The position numbers and the translations under genes were made by a program. 64,000 nt of DNA, taken from positions 372,001-436,000 of the forward strand of contig JAWKTB010000001.1 of assembly GCA_041402005.1 (NCBI GenBank), given 5' to 3'. Positions 33,904-42,694 of the stretch are shown piece after piece. Within the stretch, counting starts at the first letter, position 1. Every line of letters begins with the position of its first letter. This DNA comes from JAJRXR01 sp041402005 (GTDB taxonomy: Bacteria > Planctomycetota > Phycisphaerae > Phycisphaerales > UBA1924). Under the pieces are notes generated by a model. That model saw only the letters and a program-made list of their open reading frames with translations, searched no databases and was not told the origin of the DNA.

Positions 33904-33932
33904 TTGCAGGCGGGGACCCGCCCGGTCACAAT
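33904..33932 (+). promoter_or_regulatory. Candidate promoter of array pseudopilin 5
   Basis: TTGCAG (33904) and CACAAT (33927), 17 bases apart, identical hexamers to those before member 3. It begins only nine bases after the preceding terminator. Confidence 0.6.
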
Positions 33933-34013
33933 GGGCGTATGGGTCTTGACCGGAGGCCCCCTGAACCCCCCGCGATCGCCGGGGGGAGGCCCGGTCGGAA
34001 TCGGAGACCACTC

Positions 34014-35027
34014 ATGACACGTCGCCGCGGGTTTACGCTCATCGAGCTTCTGGTCGTCATCGCGATCATCGCGCTCTTGATCGGCATCCTGCTGCCGGCC
34101 CTGGGCTCGGCCAGGCGATCGGCCCGGCGCGCCAAGTGCGTCTCGAACCTCTATCAGTACGGCGTGCTGATGATGGGGTACGCCTCCGAGTTCAACGACT
34201 ATCAGTCCGCCTACTCGTGGCTGCCGGGCAATTACCGCACGGAGTTCCCGGATCTGTACGGCGCCAGCGAGCCGACGGGATTCCAGGCGGTGGACATCAT
34301 CCGTCGCTTGACCGGTCGTCGGAACTTCCCGCCGATGGATGACCGGTACCCGCAGCGCCGCTACACCCACCTGATCCTGATGGACTACCGGGGCGAGGCG
34401 TTGCCCGACCAGATCGCCGCGTGCCCGGAGGACAAGTACCTCCTCGACTGGCAGAAGGATCCGATCAACTTCGAGCCCGTCCCGATCGAGCCTGGCGGCT
34501 CGGTCTCCTGGAAGATGATGTGGCCCTATAGCTCCACCTACCAGGCCATCCCGTTCATCTGGGCCCCCGACACCAAGCGCCGGGTCGGCAACCAGACGTT
34601 CACGACGGTCGAGCCCGCGCCCGGTGGGCACAACTTCTTCAACCCGGCCCGTCTCCCCCTCGGTGGGCGCAAGCTGACCGAGGTCGCGTTCCCCGCCAAC
34701 AAGGTCGCCTGGTTCGAGTTCCACGACCGCCACTCGAAGTCGCCTGGCATCTTCTTCGCCTACAAGGAGGCGAAGTCGTCCATGCTCTTCTTTGACGGGC
34801 ATGCCGGGGCCGAGTCCACCTCAGAGTGCAACGAGGGCGGACGCCCCAACCAGCCCAACCTCGACCAGCCGACGGTCTTCCAGTACCACCCGGACCTGAC
34901 CTGGGAGCCCCCGACACAGAGTGGCGATGCCGCCGAGCAGGTCATCGGGCACTACCGCTGGACCAAGTTCGGCCTCAAGGGCGTGGACTACGGCGGCGAG
35001 GAGATCGGCGCCCCCAACGACCCCTGA
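34014..35027 (+). CDS. Pseudopilin-like protein, array member 5
   Basis: 337 residues; GGAG ten bases before the ATG. Leader MTRRRGFTLIELL and helix identical to members 3 and 4, but the conserved N-terminal block diverges after LGSARRSARRAKCVSNLYQ. Later motifs: RRYTHLILMDYRGEALPDQI, CPEDKYLLDWQKDPI, SSTYQAIPFIWAPDTKRR, FHDRHSKSPGIFFAYKEAKS and MLFFDGHAGAES, where the family's FFDxSVR position reads FFDGHAG. Ends KFGLKGVDYGGEEIG. It is the shortest and second most diverged array member. Confidence 0.9.
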   Translation: MTRRRGFTLIELLVVIAIIALLIGILLPALGSARRSARRAKCVSNLYQYGVLMMGYASEFNDYQSAYSWLPGNYRTEFPDLYGASEPTGFQAVDIIRRLTGRRNFPPMDDRYPQRRYTHLILMDYRGEALPDQIAACPEDKYLLDWQKDPINFEPVPIEPGGSVSWKMMWPYSSTYQAIPFIWAPDTKRRVGNQTFTTVEPAPGGHNFFNPARLPLGGRKLTEVAFPANKVAWFEFHDRHSKSPGIFFAYKEAKSSMLFFDGHAGAESTSECNEGGRPNQPNLDQPTVFQYHPDLTWEPPTQSGDAAEQVIGHYRWTKFGLKGVDYGGEEIGAPNDP

Positions 35028-35113
35028 TCCGGGATCGCTCGACATCAGAGTCTGGACGCAGACGCCGACTCGATGGCTGTGTGTCCGCGCCGCGATCGCT
35101 CACGCGGCGATCA

Positions 35114-36451
35114 TCACGGCCCGTACAGCAGCTTCGTCCGGTACTCCTTGATCGTCCGGTCCACCCACTCGCGGGTGAACTTGCCTTCCCAGCTCGAGCT
35201 GAGCTCCTCGGCGAACGGGCCGAGCTCGTAGCCGTCCGACGCCTTGCGGGCGATCTTGTCGTACTCGATCATGTCCTTCTTGAGCTGCTCGAGGGCGCGG
35301 ATCGCGCCCCGGATGTACTTCTCCGCGCCGTAGCGCGCCCACCCCGCCGAGATGCTCGCCTGGCTCGACAGCAGGTCGGAGCGGATGTCGCGGCACTCGT
35401 CGGCCCAGTGCTCGGTCAGCTCGACGCCCTTGCCGCCCGCGTCGTCCCACTCGGCGTACCCGAGCGCGTCACGCAGCGAGTCGGCCTTGTCGTCCATAAG
35501 CTTGGTCGCGATGCCGTACTTCTCGGCCTCGTTGGCCGTCAGCGTCAGGATCGACTTGGTGTCGTCGAGCGTGACGTAGTCCTTGCCCTCGACGCCCGAC
35601 AGGGGCTTCTCGCCGGTCAGGTGGTACGTGCCGTCACCCATCGGGATCGCGTACAGGGCCTGGTCCGTGATCATCATGGCCCGGACGACCTGGGGGTTGT
35701 GCCCGCTCTCCTCGGCCTGGGTGGCGAGCTTGGCCATCAGGATCGAGTTGAACTTCTTGTTGACCTCGAACGACCCGGTGTTGGCGTCGTGGGAGTAGAC
35801 GACCGCGCCCCCGACGTCGGAGCGGGGCGCCATGGAGATCGTGTCGCAGGTGAACGTGGGCCAGATCGCGGCGGAGATCGAGCTCTCGATCAAAGCGTGG
35901 TAGCGGAGCCCCTCGCGGTACTCGTTCATCAGCTCGACGATGCGCAGGGCGGCCCAGACCTCGCCCCCGGGTGAGTTGATCCGGAAGATGACGTCGGTGA
36001 CGCCGTTCTCGTGGGCCCACTTGAGCGACTCGGCGATGCCCTTGGGATAGACCTCCTCGCCGAACCCGCCCTTGATCGGGATCTCCATGTAGAGGGGGAT
36101 GCCTTCGCGCTTGACGACCTCGCGCGGCGTCGTCTTGTCCTCGCCGACTTTGCGCAGCTGATCGGCGGTGAACCGCTGCATCGGGTCGTTCTCGGCCTCG
36201 CCCTCGGCGCCCTCGGGCGCGGGCTCGATGTCGTCCAGGTCGAGTGAGGCGACTTCCGAGCGGGCGAAGGTCAAGGTGGTCTCGAAGCCGTGGAGCGTGG
36301 TCTTGATCGTGATCTTCGAGGCGGTCATCTCGATGACCTGCCCCTCGTACCGCTTGTTCTTGGTCGTGACCAGAACGTCCTCGCCTGAGGCCAGCCCGCA
36401 GGCCATCGCAAGCGCGAGAGTCGCGGCGATCAGCGTCGTACCCCTTGCCAT
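35114..36451 (-). CDS. Exported ClpP/SppA-fold protease-like protein
   Basis: 445 residues from the ATG at 36451 (GGGAG nine bases upstream). A signal peptide (TTLIAATLALAMACGLASG) is followed by a small domain that reads like a ligand or RNA-type barrel (VLVTTKNKRYEGQVIEM). From residue ~125 comes a ClpP/crotonase-like fold: IPLYMEIPIKGGFGEEV, VIFRINSPGGEVWAALRIVE, HALIESSISAAIWPTFTCD, SMAPRSDVGGAVVYS. NSPGG is the oxyanion motif; the nucleophile is probably a Ser in SSIS. Such proteins (NfeD/SppA relatives) cleave membrane or signal-derived peptides. Activity is not certain. Confidence 0.75.
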   Translation of the reverse strand: MARGTTLIAATLALAMACGLASGEDVLVTTKNKRYEGQVIEMTASKITIKTTLHGFETTLTFARSEVASLDLDDIEPAPEGAEGEAENDPMQRFTADQLRKVGEDKTTPREVVKREGIPLYMEIPIKGGFGEEVYPKGIAESLKWAHENGVTDVIFRINSPGGEVWAALRIVELMNEYREGLRYHALIESSISAAIWPTFTCDTISMAPRSDVGGAVVYSHDANTGSFEVNKKFNSILMAKLATQAEESGHNPQVVRAMMITDQALYAIPMGDGTYHLTGEKPLSGVEGKDYVTLDDTKSILTLTANEAEKYGIATKLMDDKADSLRDALGYAEWDDAGGKGVELTEHWADECRDIRSDLLSSQASISAGWARYGAEKYIRGAIRALEQLKKDMIEYDKIARKASDGYELGPFAEELSSSWEGKFTREWVDRTIKEYRTKLLYGP

Positions 36452-36581
36452 GTTCCGTGCTCCCGCGTGATGCACGCCCCCGCAGACACGCGGGCGCTGA
36501 GTACCCGACCCAGAGCCTACCCGCAGACGACGCCGCGGCCAACGCCCGGCCCGAACGCACGCCCATTCCTAGCATTGCGGC

Positions 36582-38519
36582 GTGATTCCACACCGATACC
36601 GGGTGATCGTGGTGGGGGGCGGGCACGCGGGCGTGGAGGCCGCCTGGGCGGCCGCAAACCTGCTCCCCGAGCCCGCCGGCATCGCCCTGGTCACCCTCGC
36701 CCCTGCCAAGGTCGGCGTCATGAGCTGCAACCCCGCGATCGGCGGGCTCGCCAAGGGCCAGCTCGTCCGAGAGGTGGACGCCCTCGGCGGGCTCATGGGC
36801 TTGGCCGCCGACGCGACCGGGATCATGTTCAAGGCGCTGAACACCTCGCGGGGGCCGGCGGTCCGCGGGCCTCGGTGCCAGAGCGACAAGCACGCCTATG
36901 CCGAGGCGGTTCAGACGCTCGTCGCATCACGCCAAGAGATCGAAGTAATCGGGGGCGCGGTCGAACGCCTGATCGTCGAACGCGTCCCCGGCTCGACCGA
37001 ACGACGTATCACGGGTGTCGAGATCACATCGGGGGGGCGGGGCGTGCGTCTCGACGCCGACGCCGTCGTCATCACGACCGGCACCTTCATGCGGGGCCTC
37101 ATGCACACGGGCGAGTGCCGCACACCGGGCGGACGCTTCGGCGAGGCGCCCGCCTCATCGCTCTCCGCCTCGCTCGAGGCCCTCGGCTTCGAGCTCGGAC
37201 GCCTCAAGACCGGCACCTGCCCGCGCCTCGACCGCGACACGATCGACTGGGACGCGCTGCCAGAGCAGGCGGGGGACGTCGAGCCGATGGCCTTCTCCGA
37301 CCTCACGCCTGCCGGATGGTCCGCGCCAGGGCTCGCGCTCGACCGCTTCCCGAGGCTCGAGCAGATCCCATGCCGCCAGACGCGGACCTCGCCCGAGGCG
37401 CACGAGCTGATCCGGGCGAACCTGCATCGCGCCCCGATGTTCTCCGGGCAGATCGAGTCCCGCGGGCCCCGATACTGCCCCTCGATCGAGGACAAGGTCG
37501 TCCGCTTCGCCCAGCGCGAGACACACGGCGTCTTCCTCGAGCCCGAGTCGCACCGCGACCGCGTCGTCTACTGCAACGGCATCTCGACGAGCCTGCCCGA
37601 GGACGTGCAGGACGTGGTCGTGCGCACGATGCCGGGGTGCGAGAAGGCCCGGATCGTCCGCTACGGGTACGCGGTCGAGTACGACATGGTCCGCCCCCAC
37701 CAGATCCGCGCGACGGGGGAGACCAAGCTTGTCGGCGGGCTGTTCCTGGCGGGCCAGATCAACGGGACGAGCGGGTACGAGGAGGCCGCGGCCCAGGGCG
37801 TCGTCGCCGGCATCAACGCCGCCCGGCGCGCGCGGGGCGAGGGGGACTTCATTCTGGGGCGCGATCAGGCGTACATCGGCGTGCTGATGGACGACCTGGT
37901 GACCAAGACGCCGCGAGAGCCCTACCGGATGTTCACCAGCCGGGCGGAGCACCGCCTCTTGCTCCGGGCGGACAACGCCGCCGATCGGCTGAGCCCGATT
38001 GCCTCCGAAATCGGCTTGCTCGCCTCGACCGAGCTGGGCGACCGGCGAGAACGTCTCTTCGGGTCACGTCGCCAGGCGATCGAGCACCTGCAACGGGCGA
38101 TCGACGTGTCAAGTGTCGACGGCGAGCCCCTCGCCAGAGCCATCCGACGCCCCGGGTTCTCGGTGGACGACCTCCGCCGAGTGCTGCCCGGCGTGCGCCT
38201 GGACCCCGGCGTCTCCCGGGGAGTCTGGGAGACGGTGCACGCCGAACGGGTGTACGAGCCGTACATCGCCCGCCAGCGCGTCCAGATCCGTCGCCAGTCG
38301 GAGTTGGAGCGTCGGCGCCTGCCCGGGTGGGTGGAGTACCGGTCGCTGCCCGGGTTGCGGGCCGAGGCGGTCGAGGCGTTGTCACGCTTCCGCCCGGAGA
38401 CGTACGCCCAGGCGGGTCGCCTGGAGGGCGTGACGCCGGCGGACCTGAACCTCTTGAGTGTCCTGATCGCCCGGGGTCCGGGGGGGACTGGCGCCCCGCC
38501 AGCGCACGCGGGGGCGTGA
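36582..38519 (+). CDS. mnmG: tRNA uridine-5-carboxymethylaminomethyl modification enzyme MnmG (GidA)
   Basis: With MnmE it adds the carboxymethylaminomethyl group to wobble uridine 34 of certain tRNAs, using FAD and methylene-tetrahydrofolate. 645 residues from a GTG at 36582. N-terminal FAD-binding motif VIVVGGGHAGVEAAWAAA, then SCNPAIGGLAKGQLVREVDA, the folate/Cys region RTSPEAHELIRANLHR, PRYCPSIEDKVVRF, LFLAGQINGTSGYEEAAAQG and EPYRMFTSRAEHRLLLRADN. Full length. TAGCAT at 36570 is a possible -10. The MnmE-like partner is about 16 kb away. Confidence 0.95.
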   Translation: MIPHRYRVIVVGGGHAGVEAAWAAANLLPEPAGIALVTLAPAKVGVMSCNPAIGGLAKGQLVREVDALGGLMGLAADATGIMFKALNTSRGPAVRGPRCQSDKHAYAEAVQTLVASRQEIEVIGGAVERLIVERVPGSTERRITGVEITSGGRGVRLDADAVVITTGTFMRGLMHTGECRTPGGRFGEAPASSLSASLEALGFELGRLKTGTCPRLDRDTIDWDALPEQAGDVEPMAFSDLTPAGWSAPGLALDRFPRLEQIPCRQTRTSPEAHELIRANLHRAPMFSGQIESRGPRYCPSIEDKVVRFAQRETHGVFLEPESHRDRVVYCNGISTSLPEDVQDVVVRTMPGCEKARIVRYGYAVEYDMVRPHQIRATGETKLVGGLFLAGQINGTSGYEEAAAQGVVAGINAARRARGEGDFILGRDQAYIGVLMDDLVTKTPREPYRMFTSRAEHRLLLRADNAADRLSPIASEIGLLASTELGDRRERLFGSRRQAIEHLQRAIDVSSVDGEPLARAIRRPGFSVDDLRRVLPGVRLDPGVSRGVWETVHAERVYEPYIARQRVQIRRQSELERRRLPGWVEYRSLPGLRAEAVEALSRFRPETYAQAGRLEGVTPADLNLLSVLIARGPGGTGAPPAHAGA

Positions 38520-38535
38520 GACGCAACAATCTGCC

Positions 38536-40344
38536 GTGCAGGACGCCGCCATGCTCATGCCGACACTGACTCTCGCCTCGGGCGATGCCGCGGGCGCGAG
38601 CATCGCCCTCGACCTGCTGACGATCCTCGCGTGCGCGGGGCTCGTTGCGCTCGTCTTCGGGCGCCTCCGCGTCGCGGTCATCCCGGGATATCTCATCGCG
38701 GGCATCCTGATCGGGCCCCATGCCCTGGGCCTCGTACAGGCCGACCAGATCGAGGGCATCGCCTCGCTCGCGACGGTGCTGCTGATGTTCGGCATCGGCA
38801 TGCACCTGGACATGTCGATCCTGCGTCACGGCGCCGCCCTGATCGTCGCGATCGGCGTCGTGACGACCATCTTCTCGGCGGTGCTGATCATGCTCGCCGC
38901 CCACCTCTTCGACGTCGCCTGGGCCCCCAGCGCGACGATCGGGATGTCGCTCTCACTGTCGTCGACGGCGGTCGTGCTGCGCGTGCTGCAGCAGCGGCGC
39001 GAGCTGTTCACCGCCGCCGGTCGCGTCAGCCTGGGCGTCCTGCTCGTCCAGGACATGCTTGTGATCGGCATGCTGGCGTCGATCCCGCTGCTGGCCCGGG
39101 CCCAGGGCGGGGACGCGCTGGGCGGGATGCACATGAACGCCGACACGCTCTCGCAGCTGGCCAGCAAGGCCGCCCTGAGCGTCGCGGTCGTGCTCGGGAT
39201 CGTGCTGGTCGGCAAGGTGCTGCTCCCCCGGATCATGGTCGAGGCGTCGAGGTCGCCCTCGCCCGAGATCATGCTGGTGATCGCGGCGGCCTCGGCGCTG
39301 GGCGCCGCCGTCGCCACCGCCGGCGTCGGCCTCAGCCCCGAGCTGGGCGCGTTCCTTGCGGGCTTCCTGCTCGCGGGCACGCCCTTCCGCTATCAGCTCG
39401 CGGGTCAGATCACGCCCCTGCGCGACCTCTTCATGGCCGTCTTCTTCACGACCGTCGGGCTCGAGGTCTCGCTCCCACTCCTGCTCGACGCATGGTGGGT
39501 CGTGCTCCTGGCGACGGCGGGCGTGCTCGCGATCAAGGCATTCGTGATTGCTGGCGTCTCGTGGGGCATGGGCGCCTCGCCCGCGATCGCCGGACGCGTC
39601 GGACTCTGGCTCGCCCAGGGCGGCGAGTTCTCGCTGGTCATTCTCTCCGTCGCCGCCGCGGCGGGCGTCGTGGGAGAGACCGAGGAGGCCCAGACGATCG
39701 GCGTCTTCGTCTGCACGCTGATCGTGACGCCGGCGCTCATCAGCCAGGGCGCCAACCTGGCCAAGGCGTTGTCGTTCCTGCCCATGGCGCCCTGGAGCGC
39801 GCGCACGGGCCTGCGCGAGACCCCGAGCCTCGCCGACGCGGACCACGAGGGCGAGGACGAGGCGACGCCGGACGCCCCCGGCCCGGGTCGCGTGATCGTC
39901 GCGGGGTTCGGGCCCGTCGGGTGGGCCGCCGCCGAGCGATTGGAGCAGGCGGGCGCCAAAATCACCGTCATCGAGATCAACGCCAGGACGGTCCGCGTGC
40001 AGCTCGAGCTGGGGCGTCACGCCTACTACGGCGACGTCACCAACCGTGACGTCCTCGAGCACGCGGGCATCTACACCGCCTCGGCGATCATCCTGACCAT
40101 GCCCGACGAGGACGCGGTCCTGCGCGCGGTTCGCATGGTCCGCTCGCTCCGCCCGGACATCTTCATCGCGGCCCGATCGGGCGTCGTGACGAAGGCGGCC
40201 CAGGCGCGGGAGATGGGCGCCGACGAGGTCGTGGTGGAGGAGCTGGCCAGCGCCGAGGTCATGGCCCGGCGCGTGCTGCGACGCCTGCGCGCCAGGCAGA
40301 ACGCCGCCGACCACGACCACGAGCTCGACAATCACGCGGACTAG
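38536..40344 (+). CDS. CPA2-family monovalent cation:proton antiporter with RCK/TrkA-N domain
   Basis: 602 residues from a GTG at 38536 (an ATG at 38551 is possible). About twelve membrane helices with the family's YLIAGILIGPHALG, SLSSTAVVLRVL, GLSPELGAFLAGFLLAGT and FFTTVGLEVSL. This is followed by a C-terminal Rossmann RCK domain (VIVAGFGPVGWAAAERLEQ, VIEINARTV, YYGDVTNRDVLEHAG). Exchanges K+ or Na+ for H+ across the inner membrane; the RCK domain binds nucleotide to gate it. It begins 17 bases after mnmG and may be co-transcribed. Confidence 0.9.
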   Translation: MQDAAMLMPTLTLASGDAAGASIALDLLTILACAGLVALVFGRLRVAVIPGYLIAGILIGPHALGLVQADQIEGIASLATVLLMFGIGMHLDMSILRHGAALIVAIGVVTTIFSAVLIMLAAHLFDVAWAPSATIGMSLSLSSTAVVLRVLQQRRELFTAAGRVSLGVLLVQDMLVIGMLASIPLLARAQGGDALGGMHMNADTLSQLASKAALSVAVVLGIVLVGKVLLPRIMVEASRSPSPEIMLVIAAASALGAAVATAGVGLSPELGAFLAGFLLAGTPFRYQLAGQITPLRDLFMAVFFTTVGLEVSLPLLLDAWWVVLLATAGVLAIKAFVIAGVSWGMGASPAIAGRVGLWLAQGGEFSLVILSVAAAAGVVGETEEAQTIGVFVCTLIVTPALISQGANLAKALSFLPMAPWSARTGLRETPSLADADHEGEDEATPDAPGPGRVIVAGFGPVGWAAAERLEQAGAKITVIEINARTVRVQLELGRHAYYGDVTNRDVLEHAGIYTASAIILTMPDEDAVLRAVRMVRSLRPDIFIAARSGVVTKAAQAREMGADEVVVEELASAEVMARRVLRRLRARQNAADHDHELDNHAD

Positions 40345-40371
40345 CGCCGCGGGCGGTCCTGACGATCGGGG

Positions 40372-41232
40372 TTACCCCTCTTCGTCGGGGAGCATGCGGA
40401 GTTCGTCGCGGAGGATGGCCGCCAGTTCGTAGTTCTCCGAGGCGAGCGCCTCACTGAGGCGTTGGCGGAGTTCCGCCTTCTGGCTGACGGGGAGCTTGGG
40501 GACGAGGGCCTCGCGCATCGAGCGCAGGGCCGCGTACTCGCGCGAGCTTTCGAGCTCCTCGCTCCGACCCGTCTCGTCGAAGTGTCGCTTGAGGGCGTCG
40601 AGCCCCTCGTCGATCGCGTGGATCGCCGCCTTGGGCTCCGAGTCCTTGATCGCCTGGCTGGCCAGCGCCCGGGCCCGCATCATCAGGATGTAGGGGCGGA
40701 ACTGCTCGAGCGCCTCGCGGTCGCTGGGTTCCCGGGCGTGGTCGCGGCACAGGTCGAGGACCCGCAGGTTTCGGGTCGTGTCCCGGATCACCCCGTCGTA
40801 GTCCTCCAGGACCAGCAGCGCCACGTACCGGTGGTAGTACTGGAGGGCCTCCTCGCGCAGTTCTCGGCAGTCCTCGGGGGAGAGGAACCTCGGGGACTCC
40901 TCACCCTCCCCGAGGGGGGCGGGGGCGTCTGCGACGGGCTCTGGGGGGTTGGCGAGGAGTTCCGGGTCGGGCGGGGCGTAGGGGCCTGGAGGGGGGGTGT
41001 CCGGGCCTCCCTGGAGGATCTGGTCCAGGCGGGCCTCCTGGTACTCCAGGAACGAGCCGTACCCGTGAGGGGTTTGGCCGTCGGGGCGACCCTCGGCGTG
41101 CATCTGGAGGAGGCCCAGATCGACGCGGACCTGGATGCGGGGCTCGCCGTCCGCACCCTGGATGAGGCGGACGTTGATCTTCCCGGGCTCGTAGGGCCAC
41201 TCGTCGAGCAGTTCGGAGAGGTCGCGTTCCAT
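40372..41232 (-). CDS. UVR-motif protein of unknown function
   Basis: 286 residues. The C-terminus carries a UVR motif (LRQRLSEALASENYELAAIL then RDELRML), the helical hairpin that links UvrB and UvrC and is found in McsA-like proteins. The N-terminal ~100 residues (WPYEPGKINVRLIQGADG, IQVRVDLGLLQMHAEGRPDG) form a beta-rich domain with a proline-rich linker, and the middle is a helical TPR-like stretch. A role as an adaptor in stress or DNA repair is an inference. Convergent with the antiporter; divergent from the rpoD-type gene. Confidence 0.75.
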   Translation of the reverse strand: MERDLSELLDEWPYEPGKINVRLIQGADGEPRIQVRVDLGLLQMHAEGRPDGQTPHGYGSFLEYQEARLDQILQGGPDTPPPGPYAPPDPELLANPPEPVADAPAPLGEGEESPRFLSPEDCRELREEALQYYHRYVALLVLEDYDGVIRDTTRNLRVLDLCRDHAREPSDREALEQFRPYILMMRARALASQAIKDSEPKAAIHAIDEGLDALKRHFDETGRSEELESSREYAALRSMREALVPKLPVSQKAELRQRLSEALASENYELAAILRDELRMLPDEEG

Positions 41233-41533
41233 GCGTTTGGGGTCGGTCGGGGAGTGGCGAACCTGAGAGTGTGCGCCGGTTTTTTCGGTCGGCAAGGAAA
41301 ATTCGTGATGGACGTTGCAGATTGTTGACTTTCCCGACCAGCCCGTCCAGGCGGGCCAAACCATCGGGAGGGGAGGGCAAAAAAGCGATGGAATGGCGGG
41401 TGGATTGAGCGGAAAACTCTAGCGGTCGATGAACCGGCGTGGGTATGCTGGCGAATCGACAGGTGAGGAACTCGGGCGAGAGCCCGGGAGAGATAGGCCG
41501 CGGTTCTCACCGCGGAAAGGTGGGTAGGAAAAA
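41233..41533 (+). other. Divergent intergenic region and structured leader of the sigma gene
   Basis: 301 bases without a gene. The right-hand part would be the mRNA leader: after a -10-like TATGCT at 41444 there are two tight hairpins (CTCGGGC/GCCCGGG at 41471-41488 and CCGCGG/CCGCGG at 41498-41515), then the ribosome site AGGAAAAA. The left half is A+T-richer and must hold the promoter of the UVR-motif gene. No known riboswitch was recognised. Confidence 0.45.
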
Positions 41534-42517
41534 GTGAGTCGTTCGCACGCTTCCACTGCGCGTAGCGGGGGACTGCAGTCTGACCTGCAGGTCTACCTGA
41601 GAGAGATCAATCGGGTTCCGCTCCTCACGGCCGACGAGGAGAAGGAACTCGGCTGGCGCATCATCAACGACAACTGTCCCGAGGCGCGCGAGCGGATGAT
41701 CCGCTCCAACCTGCGCCTGGTTGTCTCCATCGCCAAGCATTACACCGGGCGGGGCCTCCCGATCACCGACCTGATCGAGGAGGGCAACATCGGCCTGCTC
41801 CGCGCCGTCGAGGGCTTCGACCCGGCGCAGGGCGCCAGGTTCAGCACCTACGGCTCCTGGTGGATCAAGCAGGCGATCAAGCGCGCCCTGATCAACGCCA
41901 CCCAGCCGATCCACATCCCGGCCTACATGGTCGAGCTGATCGCCAAGTGGAAGGTCGCCAGCCGCAAGCTCGAGGGCGAGCTGGGGCGGGCCCCGACGAT
42001 CGAGGAGCTCGCCGACACGATGGAGCTCCCGGTCAAGAAGGTCCGCATCATCAAGCGGGCCGTCAAGGCCTTCAAGACACCCAACCAGGAGCCGACGAGC
42101 GCGGACGGCACGCTGCTGGGCCTGGGCGAGCTGATCGCCGACGAGAAGGTCGGCACGCCCGACGACCGGACGCTGCACACCGAGGAGCTGAACATCCTGC
42201 GTCGTCTGATGGAGACGATCGACGACCGGGAGGCGAGGATCCTGCGTCTGCGGTTCGGTCTTGACGGGCAGGAGCCGCTGACGTTGAAGCAGATCGCCGA
42301 CCACGTTGGGATCTCGAGAGAGCGAGTGCGTCAGATCGTGGAGGAGGCGCTCGAGCGCCTGCACGAGCGTCTGACGGACACGAAGCCGAGCCAGTTCTTC
42401 CGGCGGGAGCCCCTTCCGGTGGAGGACATCGACGAGCGAGACGAGCGGCCCGTGCGTCGGGTGGGTGACGCATCGGTCGGAGGCTCGTTCGGTTCCGCCC
42501 CTTCCAAGGCGGGCTGA
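41534..42517 (+). CDS. RNA polymerase sigma factor, RpoD/SigA family (short)
   Basis: 327 residues from a GTG at 41534. Region 1.2 (DLQVYLREINRVPLLTADEE), region 2 (RERMIRSNLRLVVSIAKHYT, TDLIEEGNIGLLRAVEGFDP, FSTYGSWWIKQAIKRAL), region 3 and region 4 with the helix-turn-helix LTLKQIADHVGISRERVRQI are all present. The long region 1.1 and the non-conserved region of E. coli RpoD are missing, as in many planctomycete sigma factors. The C-terminal 45 residues are a basic/acidic extension with no known role. It could be the housekeeping sigma or one of several close paralogues. Confidence 0.9.
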   Translation: MSRSHASTARSGGLQSDLQVYLREINRVPLLTADEEKELGWRIINDNCPEARERMIRSNLRLVVSIAKHYTGRGLPITDLIEEGNIGLLRAVEGFDPAQGARFSTYGSWWIKQAIKRALINATQPIHIPAYMVELIAKWKVASRKLEGELGRAPTIEELADTMELPVKKVRIIKRAVKAFKTPNQEPTSADGTLLGLGELIADEKVGTPDDRTLHTEELNILRRLMETIDDREARILRLRFGLDGQEPLTLKQIADHVGISRERVRQIVEEALERLHERLTDTKPSQFFRREPLPVEDIDERDERPVRRVGDASVGGSFGSAPSKAG

Positions 42518-42549
42518 GTCCCCGAGAACAGTCTCGGGAGGAGTGTGAC

Positions 42550-42575
42550 GCGGGCCGGCGCAAGCGCCGGCCCGC
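42550..42575 (+). terminator. GC-rich hairpin after the sigma gene
   Basis: GCGGGCCGGCGC pairs perfectly with GCGCCGGCCCGC across an AA centre, 33 bases after the stop. No T run follows, so it may need Rho or act as an mRNA end protector. Confidence 0.55.
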
Positions 42576-42694
42576 TGTCGTGCGCGGACCGCCCCACCGG
42601 GGACATCGCCCTACGATCGGGCCTCGTCTCGCCCGGGAAGAGTCAGGCGGGCGATCGGGTTCTTCTTGGGGTGGGACGCGATGGAGGATGCCGC

